Shown here: positions 1-6,751 of the stretch, piece after piece
Layout of the letters: every line of letters starts with the position of its first letter
Position numbering within the stretch: position 1 is the stretch's first letter
Assembly (NCBI GenBank): GCA_003649915.1
Contig: QMTG01000040.1
Location: 1 to 9,210 of the forward strand
Reading direction: 5' to 3'
Length of the DNA stretch: 9,210 bases
From: Thermoplasmata archaeon
GTDB taxonomy: Archaea; Thermoplasmatota; Thermoplasmata; B31-G17
Notes under the pieces: model-generated
Database searches by the model: none
Told to the model about the DNA's origin: nothing
The model's input: only the letters and a program-made list of their open reading frames with translations
Position numbers and translations under genes: made by a program

Positions 1-449
1 GCGTAGCACACGACCTCGGAAGGCGCTCCACCATCACTTCTCTTAACAGCGCCATATATTGTGAAGGGGGTTGTCGGCTCATTTGCATCCTTTGTTGTCA
101 CATCACCGCTAGCCCCATCACCTGTTGCTTTCTCCCCATTTATGTAAATCTCATACGCATACGTTGTTGATGGGGATAAGCCTGTAATTGTGACATAGTG
201 CACATAGTAGTTTCCGCTTCCCCGCACGTCATAGGCAATGGTCGTTGCCGTACCAACACCATACTTAACATACCCACTTGTTGCACTTGGTGTTTTCCAT
301 GATACAGTAAAGGATGTTGGGGTAATGTTTGATACAACAACGTCCTGTGCCTCATATTCCGCTCGCGAAATACCAGATAATGCCCCGAGCATTAGTGTAA
401 AAAGTAGCATACTCACAGTGATTACTGACACTTTTCCCGCTGCGCCCAT
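1..449 (-). CDS. Secreted fibronectin type III surface protein, 5' part only (runs off the left edge)
   Basis: About 149 residues are visible, starting MGAAGKVSVITVSMLL, and the frame stays open to the window edge. Residues 1-30 look like a signal peptide: a basic residue, a hydrophobic stretch, then a small-residue cleavage zone near SRAEY. Residues 35-119 read as an FN3-like domain (SFTVSWKT, GYVKYG, YDVRG, LSPSTTYAYEI). From about residue 128 (FTIYGAVKRSDGG) a carboxypeptidase-regulatory-like domain begins, as in the two surface genes to the right. The ATG at 449 is the only good start: an in-frame TGA lies two codons upstream, a GAGGG ribosome site (457-461) sits 7 bases before it, and a TATA box is at 482-491. 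The protein is probably exported and cell-surface bound, but its C terminus and any anchor are outside the window. The FN3 call rests on reading motifs; binding partner and function are unknown. Confidence 0.85.
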   Translation of the reverse strand, partial: MGAAGKVSVITVSMLLFTLMLGALSGISRAEYEAQDVVVSNITPTSFTVSWKTPSATSGYVKYGVGTATTIAYDVRGSGNYYVHYVTITGLSPSTTYAYEIYINGEKATGDGASGDVTTKDANEPTTPFTIYGAVKRSDGGAPSEVVCY

Positions 450-481
450 AATTCATCCCTCTTCCCCACGACATGATTGAT

Positions 482-491
482 AGATATAAAT
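482..491 (-). promoter_or_regulatory. TATA box of the left-edge FN3 gene
   Basis: On the minus strand this reads ATTTATATCT. Its centre is about 37 bases before the ATG at 449. Archaeal transcription starts about 25-27 bases after the TATA centre, so the transcript should begin near 460, leaving a short leader that carries the GAGGG ribosome site. Confidence 0.6.
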
Positions 492-531
492 CATTTTTGT
501 TCGGAGCACGGCGCACGGGTCAATTGAACTA

Positions 532-540
532 TCATACAAC
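532..540 (+). repeat. Possible target-site duplication, left copy (TCATACAAC)
   Basis: TCATACAAC occurs here and again at 1511-1519, in the same orientation and without extension on either side. The two copies bracket the hairpin-rich spacer and the AT-rich glycosylase gene. A duplication made on insertion would look like this, but a nine-base match can also arise by chance. Confidence 0.3.
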
Positions 541-673
541 GTTCCGTGGGTATGCGAAGCCCTGAGCGTAGCGAAGGGTTTGGGTAAATGAAGCGATCCG
601 CATACCCGCCTGTTATATGACCCGAACGGAGTGAGAACAAGCCACGATAGTGGCGAAGCGTCGGGCTTCGGGC
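541..673. repeat. Hairpin-rich intergenic element with nested inverted repeats
   Basis: This spacer between the glycosylase and the left surface gene is packed with self-complementary segments and is more GC-rich than the glycosylase gene beside it. GGGTATGCG (548-556) pairs with CGCATACCC (599-607), extendable to 11 pairs with one G-U. AAGCCCT (557-563) pairs with AGGGTTT (575-581). GCCAC-GATA-GTGGC (641-654) and GAAGC-GTCGG-GCTTC (655-669) are perfect short hairpins. CCCGAA (621-626) pairs with TTCGGG (667-672), and CGAAGCCC (555-562) with GGGCTTCG (663-670). Several stems compete for the same bases, so alternative folds are possible. The word GCGAAG recurs at 554, 571 and 653. It could be a structured RNA, a terminator region, or a palindromic mobile repeat; I cannot tell which. 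No convincing ORF covers it. Confidence 0.55.
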
Positions 674-677
674 TCAT
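663..677 (+). repeat. Left arm of an imperfect inverted repeat flanking the glycosylase gene
   Basis: GGGCTTCGGGCTCAT here matches the reverse complement of 1492-1506 (GGGCTTCGGACACAT) at 13 of 15 positions, including nine in a row. The arm overlaps the glycosylase stop codon (674-676) and the hairpins of the neighbouring spacer. This is seen directly; a role as a terminal repeat is inference. Confidence 0.4.
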
Positions 678-1474
678 CCTAATAAATACCATAAGCAAGC
701 CTCCTTAAATACACATTTATTACATATTGGCCTATTCCCACAGATATTTCTACAACCCCAATTTTCATCTTCTCCACAATGACGCCATATTACAATGTCA
801 AGGATGCCTGGATTTTCTGCTAATCTCAATTTTCCGTTTGGGGTGTGTACGTATATATTATCACAGAATTCTTCACAAAATACTACTATAATTTTCTGGA
901 ATGATTTATATTTCTTTTCATAATCTCCCCTAAACAAAATTAATACATCATCGTTATTTCTCTTCAAATACCAATGAATTATACCAGTTCTAAATAAAAA
1001 ACGTTGAGTATGCCTATCGACAGGTATATGTTCGTAAAAACCGTGAGATTTAAGAAAATCATCATCACTTTTTGGTCCCATGCGGGGTATGCTTTTATTA
1101 TCATTATGCAGTTCAATTATCCATTTATTAATGGAATTTGTTTTTAAATACTCTATAATGTCTTTCAACTTTTGTATTTTCTTACTTGACATTCCCAAAT
1201 TATGTAAGTTTTTTTCAATGTTCTCTATGCTCCATCCCCCGATCCTTTTCTCAATTTTATTTATCTGAGTCTTTACCCCCCTCGCACCTCTTCCTTGAAC
1301 ATGTAACTGGGCACATATATCTTTCAAAAGGTTTTTGTGATCAGCATCCGAGAGCGTACCCTTCTCTATTTTATCTCTCCACTCAATTCCTTTTTCAACT
1401 TCTTCTTCTATTACACTTGCATATGCATTCAAAAGCCTATTGATACCATTTTTATATTCTATTTTAATTGTCAT
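674..1474 (-). CDS. Divergent endonuclease III-superfamily DNA glycosylase (HhH-GPD with Fe-S cysteines)
   Basis: A 266-residue protein that probably removes damaged or mismatched bases from DNA. Residues 128-140 (SIPRMGPKSDDDF) look like the helix-hairpin-helix of the Nth/MutY superfamily, with K135 where bifunctional enzymes carry the Schiff-base lysine. Residues 150-165 (IPVDRHTQRFLFRTGI) resemble the VDTHV-R segment, making D153 the likely catalytic aspartate. The C terminus has C245-X5-C251-X2-C254-X5-C260, with C241 nearby; endonuclease III uses C-X6-C-X2-C-X5-C for its [4Fe-4S] cluster. About 90 residues separate D153 from the first cluster cysteine, more than the roughly 50 in E. coli Nth, so a subfamily insertion is likely. 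The ATG is preceded 8 bases upstream by GAGGT (1483-1487). No good TATA box is visible; it follows the upstream surface gene by 53 bases and might be read through from it. Composition is much more AT-rich than the surface genes, suggesting acquisition. Substrate unknown. Confidence 0.75.
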   Translation of the reverse strand: MTIKIEYKNGINRLLNAYASVIEEEVEKGIEWRDKIEKGTLSDADHKNLLKDICAQLHVQGRGARGVKTQINKIEKRIGGWSIENIEKNLHNLGMSSKKIQKLKDIIEYLKTNSINKWIIELHNDNKSIPRMGPKSDDDFLKSHGFYEHIPVDRHTQRFLFRTGIIHWYLKRNNDDVLILFRGDYEKKYKSFQKIIVVFCEEFCDNIYVHTPNGKLRLAENPGILDIVIWRHCGEDENWGCRNICGNRPICNKCVFKEACLWYLLG

Positions 1475-1491
1475 ATTTCATTACCTCTTAA

Positions 1492-1506
1492 ATGTGTCCG
1501 AAGCCC
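1492..1506 (-). repeat. Right arm of the inverted repeat flanking the glycosylase gene
   Basis: This is the partner of 663-677, 18 bases upstream of the glycosylase start codon. The core CCGAAGCCC (1498-1506) is an exact reverse complement of 663-671. An 8-base direct copy of part of it (CGAAGCCC) also occurs at 555-562. Confidence 0.4.
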
Positions 1507-1510
1507 AATG

Positions 1511-1519
1511 TCATACAAC
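1511..1519 (+). repeat. Possible target-site duplication, right copy (TCATACAAC)
   Basis: Second copy of the 532-540 nonamer. It lies just outside the right inverted-repeat arm, between the glycosylase start and the stop codon of the upstream surface gene (1528-1530). Confidence 0.3.
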
Positions 1520-1527
1520 TCATACTT

Positions 1528-2676
1528 TTACGAGTATCTTCTTTTGATCGCAAGAATTAGTGCCAGTATTATCGCTAGTATTATAATTGCTGCTATTATC
1601 GCAAGTAGTGATGAAGACGCGCCGCCACCACCACCAACCGCGGGCTGTTTCACCACGAGATATAGCGGAGATGCGCTCGTGTTTGTTTCGTATCCGCCTC
1701 TCTCCACACCGAAATAATACTCAATGCTTCCAGGTGATAGGTTGCTCACAGTCTTGTGATAAACAACACCATCCGTGTAGTTTTTATCGCTTTCGTTCAC
1801 TGGCGTCATCTCATACCTCACGCCGTTGACGACCACATATACTGCATCGGGCGCAATATTGTCTTCTGCCGTATATGTAACGTAAAAGGTAAATACTGTG
1901 TCGGGATACCCAACATCTGGTTCCACCTTACCGTTCGTTAGGTTGAATGGGAGCGATACGCTTATGTTTCCTATAAAATGCGGGGATTGCTTTTCAGGAT
2001 CCCAGTCTATTGTTATTTCTGTGCTTTTGTTTCCATATGGGGGGGAGTGCACCTCAAGCACTATAACATCACCCTTTTCTGCAGTCCATCCATGGTAGTC
2101 TTTGTCGTATACATTAGATAGAACTATTACAAATGAGCCATCATTGTGCACGTATTCTGTATCCCAGTTTGAGGTGTTCTCCCCTCTTTTCATCATGTAA
2201 TATATTAGGGTGTCCGTGTATGTGTGCCCCAGCGAGTCTTTTACCCACCCATATATCGTGGTAGGTGCTGGTGATGGAACGGTAAAATTAATTGTTGTAA
2301 AGTTATATATTTGAGACGATGTATAGTTTGTTCCATCAACCATATCTACTATCCTGAAATAGTACGTTGTGTTTGAAATCAATTGGGTGAGGATGCATAA
2401 ATGCGTTCTCCCTTTGTAGTTCTCTCCCCTTTCATCGTAGACTGTATAACTCAAAGCACTCGAATTCAGCCCGTAAATCACGCGCCCAATGCACGGCTTA
2501 TCCGTTATCCACGATATTTCCGCTCCCATATCCCATACTGAGGTAACTCGTACACTGATGTTTGTTGGTGGAGTAGGGGCTCTTGTATCACCTTCTGCTA
2601 ATTGAATAATTGGCGCTATGAGCATAATCGCGAGCGCAAGCACAACCATTCTTTTGTTTATGGCCCAAGCACTCAT
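1528..2676 (-). CDS. Membrane-anchored surface protein with FN3-like and carboxypeptidase-regulatory-like domains
   Basis: 382 residues, predicted to be exported and held at the cell surface. Residues 1-28 form a signal peptide (basic INKR, then a hydrophobic run to about A27). Residues 37-129 are an FN3-like domain (EISWITD, RVIYG, VYDERG, THLCILTQL, TTYYFRIV), similar in pattern to the N-terminal domain of purple acid phosphatases. Residues 138-240 resemble a carboxypeptidase-regulatory or Ig-like sandwich (TTIYGWVKDSLG). Residues 250-343 look like a third beta-rich domain (VFTFYVTYTAED, YYFGVERGG). A GGGGG linker at 348-352 leads to a membrane helix at 357-377 and a basic tail, KRRYS. Many N-x-S/T sequons fit glycosylation. 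The start is supported by GGTGA (2683-2687), 6 bases before the ATG, and a TATA box at 2721-2731. The N-terminal half parallels both neighbouring surface genes. Ligand or enzymatic role unknown; no catalytic motif was seen. Confidence 0.88.
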   Translation of the reverse strand: MSAWAINKRMVVLALAIMLIAPIIQLAEGDTRAPTPPTNISVRVTSVWDMGAEISWITDKPCIGRVIYGLNSSALSYTVYDERGENYKGRTHLCILTQLISNTTYYFRIVDMVDGTNYTSSQIYNFTTINFTVPSPAPTTIYGWVKDSLGHTYTDTLIYYMMKRGENTSNWDTEYVHNDGSFVIVLSNVYDKDYHGWTAEKGDVIVLEVHSPPYGNKSTEITIDWDPEKQSPHFIGNISVSLPFNLTNGKVEPDVGYPDTVFTFYVTYTAEDNIAPDAVYVVVNGVRYEMTPVNESDKNYTDGVVYHKTVSNLSPGSIEYYFGVERGGYETNTSASPLYLVVKQPAVGGGGGASSSLLAIIAAIIILAIILALILAIKRRYS

Positions 2677-2682
2677 ACTACT

Positions 2683-2687
2683 TCACC
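2683..2687 (-). promoter_or_regulatory. Ribosome binding site GGTGA of the 382-residue surface protein
   Basis: GGTGA on the minus strand ends 6 bases before the ATG at 2676 and fits the archaeal anti-Shine-Dalgarno sequence. It fixes this start in preference to the next in-frame Met (codon 10). Confidence 0.65.
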
Positions 2688-2720
2688 GCCCTTTTCTCCT
2701 TCGCATAAGATAGAAGAGGC

Positions 2721-2731
2721 ATTATATATTT
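2721..2731 (-). promoter_or_regulatory. TATA box of the 382-residue surface protein gene
   Basis: The minus strand reads AAATATATAAT, just after the stop codon of the giant surface gene (2738-2740). The expected transcript start is near 2700, giving a leader of about 25 bases that contains the GGTGA site. This gene therefore probably has its own promoter although it lies close behind another gene on the same strand. Confidence 0.6.
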
Positions 2732-2737
2732 TTTCCT

Positions 2738-5700
2738 TCATCGCCCTATTTTTGATACAAAAACTGCAAGGATTATCAGGAAAAGTATTAGCAATACCGG
2801 AGTTGTCATTTTTTCCTCAAAGCCCCCAGAACCTTTTAACGCAACAGTAGGCTCGGCATCCAACATATCGCTAATTCCATCACCATCCGTGTCGCTATTG
2901 TGCGGGTCTGTGCCCAAAATATACTCATCATAATTACTGAGCCCATCGCCATCCATATCTTCAGCAGCATCTTCGGCATTTTTCGGGTCAAGACCCCAAG
3001 TCTCTTCCCAAGTGTCTGGTAGTCCGTCGTTGTCGTCGTCCGTGTCTTTGGTATCAGGTATTCCGTCACCATCACAATCCTCCATGCCTGCAATTATTAT
3101 GGTGAATGTTTGTAGACTGTTTCCACTCATATCCATCGCTGTGCCATTTAGGCTTAGCGTGCATGTCCCCGGGGGGAGTGTTATGGAAAGCATTATTTTC
3201 GTGTCATCCAGCCATACTGCGTGATAGCATGTATTAGGGAATATACTCAACGCCTTGAGTACAGAGCTCTTGTTCATTTTTTCGCTGAACACTATAAACA
3301 CATCAGCACTTTCTGCGCCAAGATTATGCACAATATTAGCATAGAGTACTCTCGGTGCTGTTATGTCGCGCACAGTTATTGTTACTGCACCTATTAGTCC
3401 ATAAACTCTTGCATATACTCTATCGCTGCCATCTTTGATCGCATAATACACACCATCCTTTATCTCGCCGAGGTTGCACCACCATTCTGCATACTCAGGG
3501 CTTATCTCTACAATGTTTCCATAAGAATCGTACCCGTAAATTTTAATCGTGAAATTATCGCCAGAAACCGCCTCCCGCTTATCGGGCACAAGACTTATTT
3601 TTACTAAGCGCCCGGGAACTACGTGCACTCTGCACTCTGCAATTGCATCACCCATGATTGCAAGTATTCTGCCATCGCCAGCCCTTGTTCCAACAAACAC
3701 CGTACCATTCCCTATGATTTCCCCCTTGCTAGTATTCCAGAGAATTGGAGGCGTCCACACTTTGTTCCCGAATATGTCGTAAAACTCCGCCCTTACATAT
3801 ATTGTTTCGCCAACAACTGCTGTAACATTGTCCGGCGTAATAAAACCGTACGCTGGAGATAGAGGGAGAATGCGCACTGTTGTGTTTGCTATTACACTGC
3901 CAGCATACGCGTATATTTGCCCTGTACCGCTCCTCTTTCCAGCTTTAAACACGTTCCCAATCATCTGGCCTGCGTCAGTAGACCATTCTACGGGCACATC
4001 CACAACATTACCGTATTGGTCGTACACTGTGGCATAGAAACTCATGGTGCTGTTTACGCTTACCTCAGCATTTGATGGAGATATCACTATTGTATACGGC
4101 GGACCGGGGAGAGCTACTATTTCAAACCTTAACGGTGAGTTGTTAAGCCCTTTGACCTCGGCCCATACATAATACTCTCCTGCCAATGTGCATAGGTGTA
4201 CAATATTATCGGAAAAGCCTGAAGAGTTTGTCCTTGTAACATTTTGCTTGAGTGTGCAATCTCCATACCATAAGACGTAAACACCCTCCACGCCCACGCC
4301 CGTGGCATTCACTACTTTTATTTTTAACACAACACTAGTATTTACCTCAGCGCTCAATGTTCTATTGCAAGTTGCAACAATTTCCGATGCGTTTCCGGGG
4401 TTTATGTAAACCTTAGCCGCAGCACTTACCCTATAATATTTAGCCTCAGCCACGACCTCAGCATACCCGGGTTGTTCAGCAACAAATGTACCGTTTGCGT
4501 ATAAAACACCCACATAACTATAGGCTTCTATTGACCACAAAACATCCACACTTATTTTGTTTCCATACACGTCCTCGCCCCAGCAATCAAACCTCACGGT
4601 TTCGCCAATGTTGATGACCACAATGTCTGGCGATATCACAAGTTTGTTTAAGGAGGCGGGTTTTACCCTAATACTTATATTTCCCAACACACCGTATTCC
4701 TTAATGTATATAACAATATCCTGCACTCCTGCGGTAAATAGTGTTACCTGCATGCAAACCCTGCCCTTGTACGCTTCATCAACGGGTATGTCTAATGGCA
4801 TTTTCTCTCCCCATACAACCCCTTTTTTGTCCGTAGCACTCACGTTTACCGTGCATGTAGCATACCTGTTAACATTTCCATGGTCGTCAAGCATTGTTAT
4901 TTTCACGCTAAACTCGTCCCCAGCACATACTTCCTCATCACTTGTGCTTATGAGTATTTCACACACCGGTCTTGGGCCTATCGTGTAATTTTTAGGCTCC
5001 TCAGGGCTCACAACCATGTAACTTCCAGCCTGAAATTCTACCTGATAGGTGAGTGTTGTTGGGTATGTGAAGGGGTCAATCTCGCTTCTGAAGACATAGC
5101 ATTTTCCCCTGATCTCACCATTATACTCAGATATCTTTTCCATCGTTACAGTATGCTCAGCATCACCAACCCAATAGTGTAATATTGCTCTTGGCTCTGG
5201 AATAAGCACAACATCGTCCATCTTGGCATTAAACACAATCTTATCGTATACTAAGCCACTCACATTAATGCTAGTGTTTGTGTACACTGACGGATAGACC
5301 ACCACTTGCAAGGTTGCGCTTACACCATAATACTCCTCAATTACCGTTATGTTGTATACCCCCTCTTTTAAAAAAACGACAGTCACATTTTTTCTCCCCA
5401 AATCATAGGGTGTGAAGTAGGCGCTATCAGGGCACACCACATCATCGCCTGCGTTTATGGATACACTACCGCCATACCCGCGGTTGATTTCATGCCCTTG
5501 CGCATATACTATAATCTGAAGCACCGATTCCATTCCAACAACCGTAGCATTATCTTGCGTGGAGCAATTCCACCTAAGCCTCAGACCTATGCTCTCAACC
5601 TCTTTCGTGACCACTCGCCACTCTCTGTGATAAACATAGGTATTCCCCCCAGCATGAATTTTGATCGTGCACGATACATTACCCTCCCTATCAACAAACC

Positions 5701-6634
5701 CTCCCGTGTACTCTAGTTCATACAAGCATTCCCCAATATTTTTCACACTCATATCGGCGTTTACCTTTTCATCATCGAAATTGTACACGACACTTGCCCC
5801 CTGAACAACCTCGGACGAATTAACCACAGCCTTTATTTTGAAATACTCACCCACATACCTTGTTCCCTTGAAGGCATTAATGGATGGCGATACTATGGTG
5901 ATGTTGGGGGCTTTTGTGATCACATCGGAAGATATCTCGCCTACATATTCCATGGAGTAATCGTCATCTGGCCACCAGCCGTGCCCCGGCGCATAAATGC
6001 TCAGGTAAAAGTCTCCATGACCATCAAAATACTTACTTGCGTTTTTCCAACGGGCCTTGCTCATCTCAATATAATAATCTCCCGTGCTGTTTGTGCGTGC
6101 GGAGAGGGGTATGGACATGCCCGCACTTGTATTTAGACGGAGTAAAACTAGGGCGTTCTCTATGGGCTTACCATCATCATCTACCACCTTGCCAATCACC
6201 ATGTGGGGGGTTGGAGGCCTAGATAAAGGCGGGCGCAGTGATACGTTCCATGGTTCTGTTCCGTTGTAAAAAACATAGTTGTTAGATACTATGGCAAAAT
6301 AATACCTCTGCCTTATGCCTAACTGCACAGTACATATATGAGTCTTCCCAACAAAGTCTTGGCCTTTTACGTCGTATGTCACATTTTTGAGGGACGTGGG
6401 CGACGAGCCCCATAGAACATATCCATTAGTATCATTATCCGTTATCCATGTTACCGTAAAACTGTAACTCATTACATCTGTTACCCTTACATGGTGGGGC
6501 ATTATGCCAAAATCATCGCAGTATTTTCCATCAACCGTATTTGCCTCACCCCTGCCATGTGTGGCGAAGAGTATGATAGCAAGAAAGATTATTAGTAGGG
6601 CGACAAACATGCGCAGGCAAAAAGCGCTTGGCAT
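2738..6634 (-). CDS. Giant multi-Ig surface protein with a TSP3-like calcium-binding segment and a C-terminal membrane anchor
   Basis: 1298 residues from the ATG at 6634. The frame is open back to 6715, but a TATA box at 6673-6681 would place the transcript start near 6651, and a signal peptide (MPSAFCLR, hydrophobic to about residue 24) begins at 6634. Order of domains: FN3-like at 45-135 (FTVTWITD, VLWG, TYDVKG); carboxypeptidase-regulatory-like at 145-240 (VIGKVVDDDGKPIENALV, TGDYYIEM); about four Ig-like domains to 660; Big-type Ig repeats at 663-1088 with recurrent DxYGN and PG borders (VYDQYGNVV, FYDIFGNKV, GYDSYGNIV); a Big_5-like domain at 1091-1182 (VFIVFSEKMN); aspartate-rich TSP3-like motifs at 1187-1260 (DCDGDGIPD, DMDGDGLSN, DTDGDGISD); a membrane helix at 1277-1294; tail SKIGR. 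The mature part has 20 cysteines and many sequons. It is probably a Ca2+-stiffened stalk or adhesin. The FN3 pair matches the neighbouring paralogues. No enzyme motif was seen. Confidence 0.88.
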   Translation of the reverse strand: MPSAFCLRMFVALLIIFLAIILFATHGRGEANTVDGKYCDDFGIMPHHVRVTDVMSYSFTVTWITDNDTNGYVLWGSSPTSLKNVTYDVKGQDFVGKTHICTVQLGIRQRYYFAIVSNNYVFYNGTEPWNVSLRPPLSRPPTPHMVIGKVVDDDGKPIENALVLLRLNTSAGMSIPLSARTNSTGDYYIEMSKARWKNASKYFDGHGDFYLSIYAPGHGWWPDDDYSMEYVGEISSDVITKAPNITIVSPSINAFKGTRYVGEYFKIKAVVNSSEVVQGASVVYNFDDEKVNADMSVKNIGECLYELEYTGGFVDREGNVSCTIKIHAGGNTYVYHREWRVVTKEVESIGLRLRWNCSTQDNATVVGMESVLQIIVYAQGHEINRGYGGSVSINAGDDVVCPDSAYFTPYDLGRKNVTVVFLKEGVYNITVIEEYYGVSATLQVVVYPSVYTNTSINVSGLVYDKIVFNAKMDDVVLIPEPRAILHYWVGDAEHTVTMEKISEYNGEIRGKCYVFRSEIDPFTYPTTLTYQVEFQAGSYMVVSPEEPKNYTIGPRPVCEILISTSDEEVCAGDEFSVKITMLDDHGNVNRYATCTVNVSATDKKGVVWGEKMPLDIPVDEAYKGRVCMQVTLFTAGVQDIVIYIKEYGVLGNISIRVKPASLNKLVISPDIVVINIGETVRFDCWGEDVYGNKISVDVLWSIEAYSYVGVLYANGTFVAEQPGYAEVVAEAKYYRVSAAAKVYINPGNASEIVATCNRTLSAEVNTSVVLKIKVVNATGVGVEGVYVLWYGDCTLKQNVTRTNSSGFSDNIVHLCTLAGEYYVWAEVKGLNNSPLRFEIVALPGPPYTIVISPSNAEVSVNSTMSFYATVYDQYGNVVDVPVEWSTDAGQMIGNVFKAGKRSGTGQIYAYAGSVIANTTVRILPLSPAYGFITPDNVTAVVGETIYVRAEFYDIFGNKVWTPPILWNTSKGEIIGNGTVFVGTRAGDGRILAIMGDAIAECRVHVVPGRLVKISLVPDKREAVSGDNFTIKIYGYDSYGNIVEISPEYAEWWCNLGEIKDGVYYAIKDGSDRVYARVYGLIGAVTITVRDITAPRVLYANIVHNLGAESADVFIVFSEKMNKSSVLKALSIFPNTCYHAVWLDDTKIMLSITLPPGTCTLSLNGTAMDMSGNSLQTFTIIIAGMEDCDGDGIPDTKDTDDDNDGLPDTWEETWGLDPKNAEDAAEDMDGDGLSNYDEYILGTDPHNSDTDGDGISDMLDAEPTVALKGSGGFEEKMTTPVLLILFLIILAVFVSKIGR

Positions 6635-6672
6635 TGCATCGCTCTTCTTGTCGCTCTCGGGATGTACGCAGA

Positions 6673-6681
6673 GATATATAC
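6673..6681 (-). promoter_or_regulatory. TATA box of the giant surface protein gene
   Basis: The minus strand reads GTATATATC, preceded by a purine-containing GGGCGG stretch. It lies inside the longest open frame (start 6715), so it argues for initiation at 6634, where the signal peptide begins. The implied leader is about 17 bases; no strong ribosome site is visible in it. Confidence 0.55.
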
Positions 6682-6751
6682 CGCCCTTCGCAGCGTTTGG
6701 CAAGACACTACCCATAATCTAGCAATAGAAAAGACAACTACATTAATTTTT

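Noticed and set aside
453..698. 81-codon minus-strand frame across the hairpin-rich spacer
   Set aside because: It runs over the inverted repeats and the 5' region of the FN3 gene, has no recognisable protein character, and overlaps the glycosylase 3' end and the TATA box at 482-491.
2836..3093. 85-codon minus-strand frame overlapping the TSP3-like segment
   Set aside because: A shifted frame over the Asp/Gly-rich codons; the real frame shows clean DxDGD motifs and a membrane anchor.
4557..4988. 143-codon plus-strand frame inside the giant surface gene
   Set aside because: Antisense to a strongly supported coding region; composition rich in Ser/Thr/Pro as expected from the reverse complement of that gene.
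6716..6751. T-rich minus-strand stretch after elp3 as a terminator
   Set aside because: The longest T-run is four bases; not distinguishable from background.
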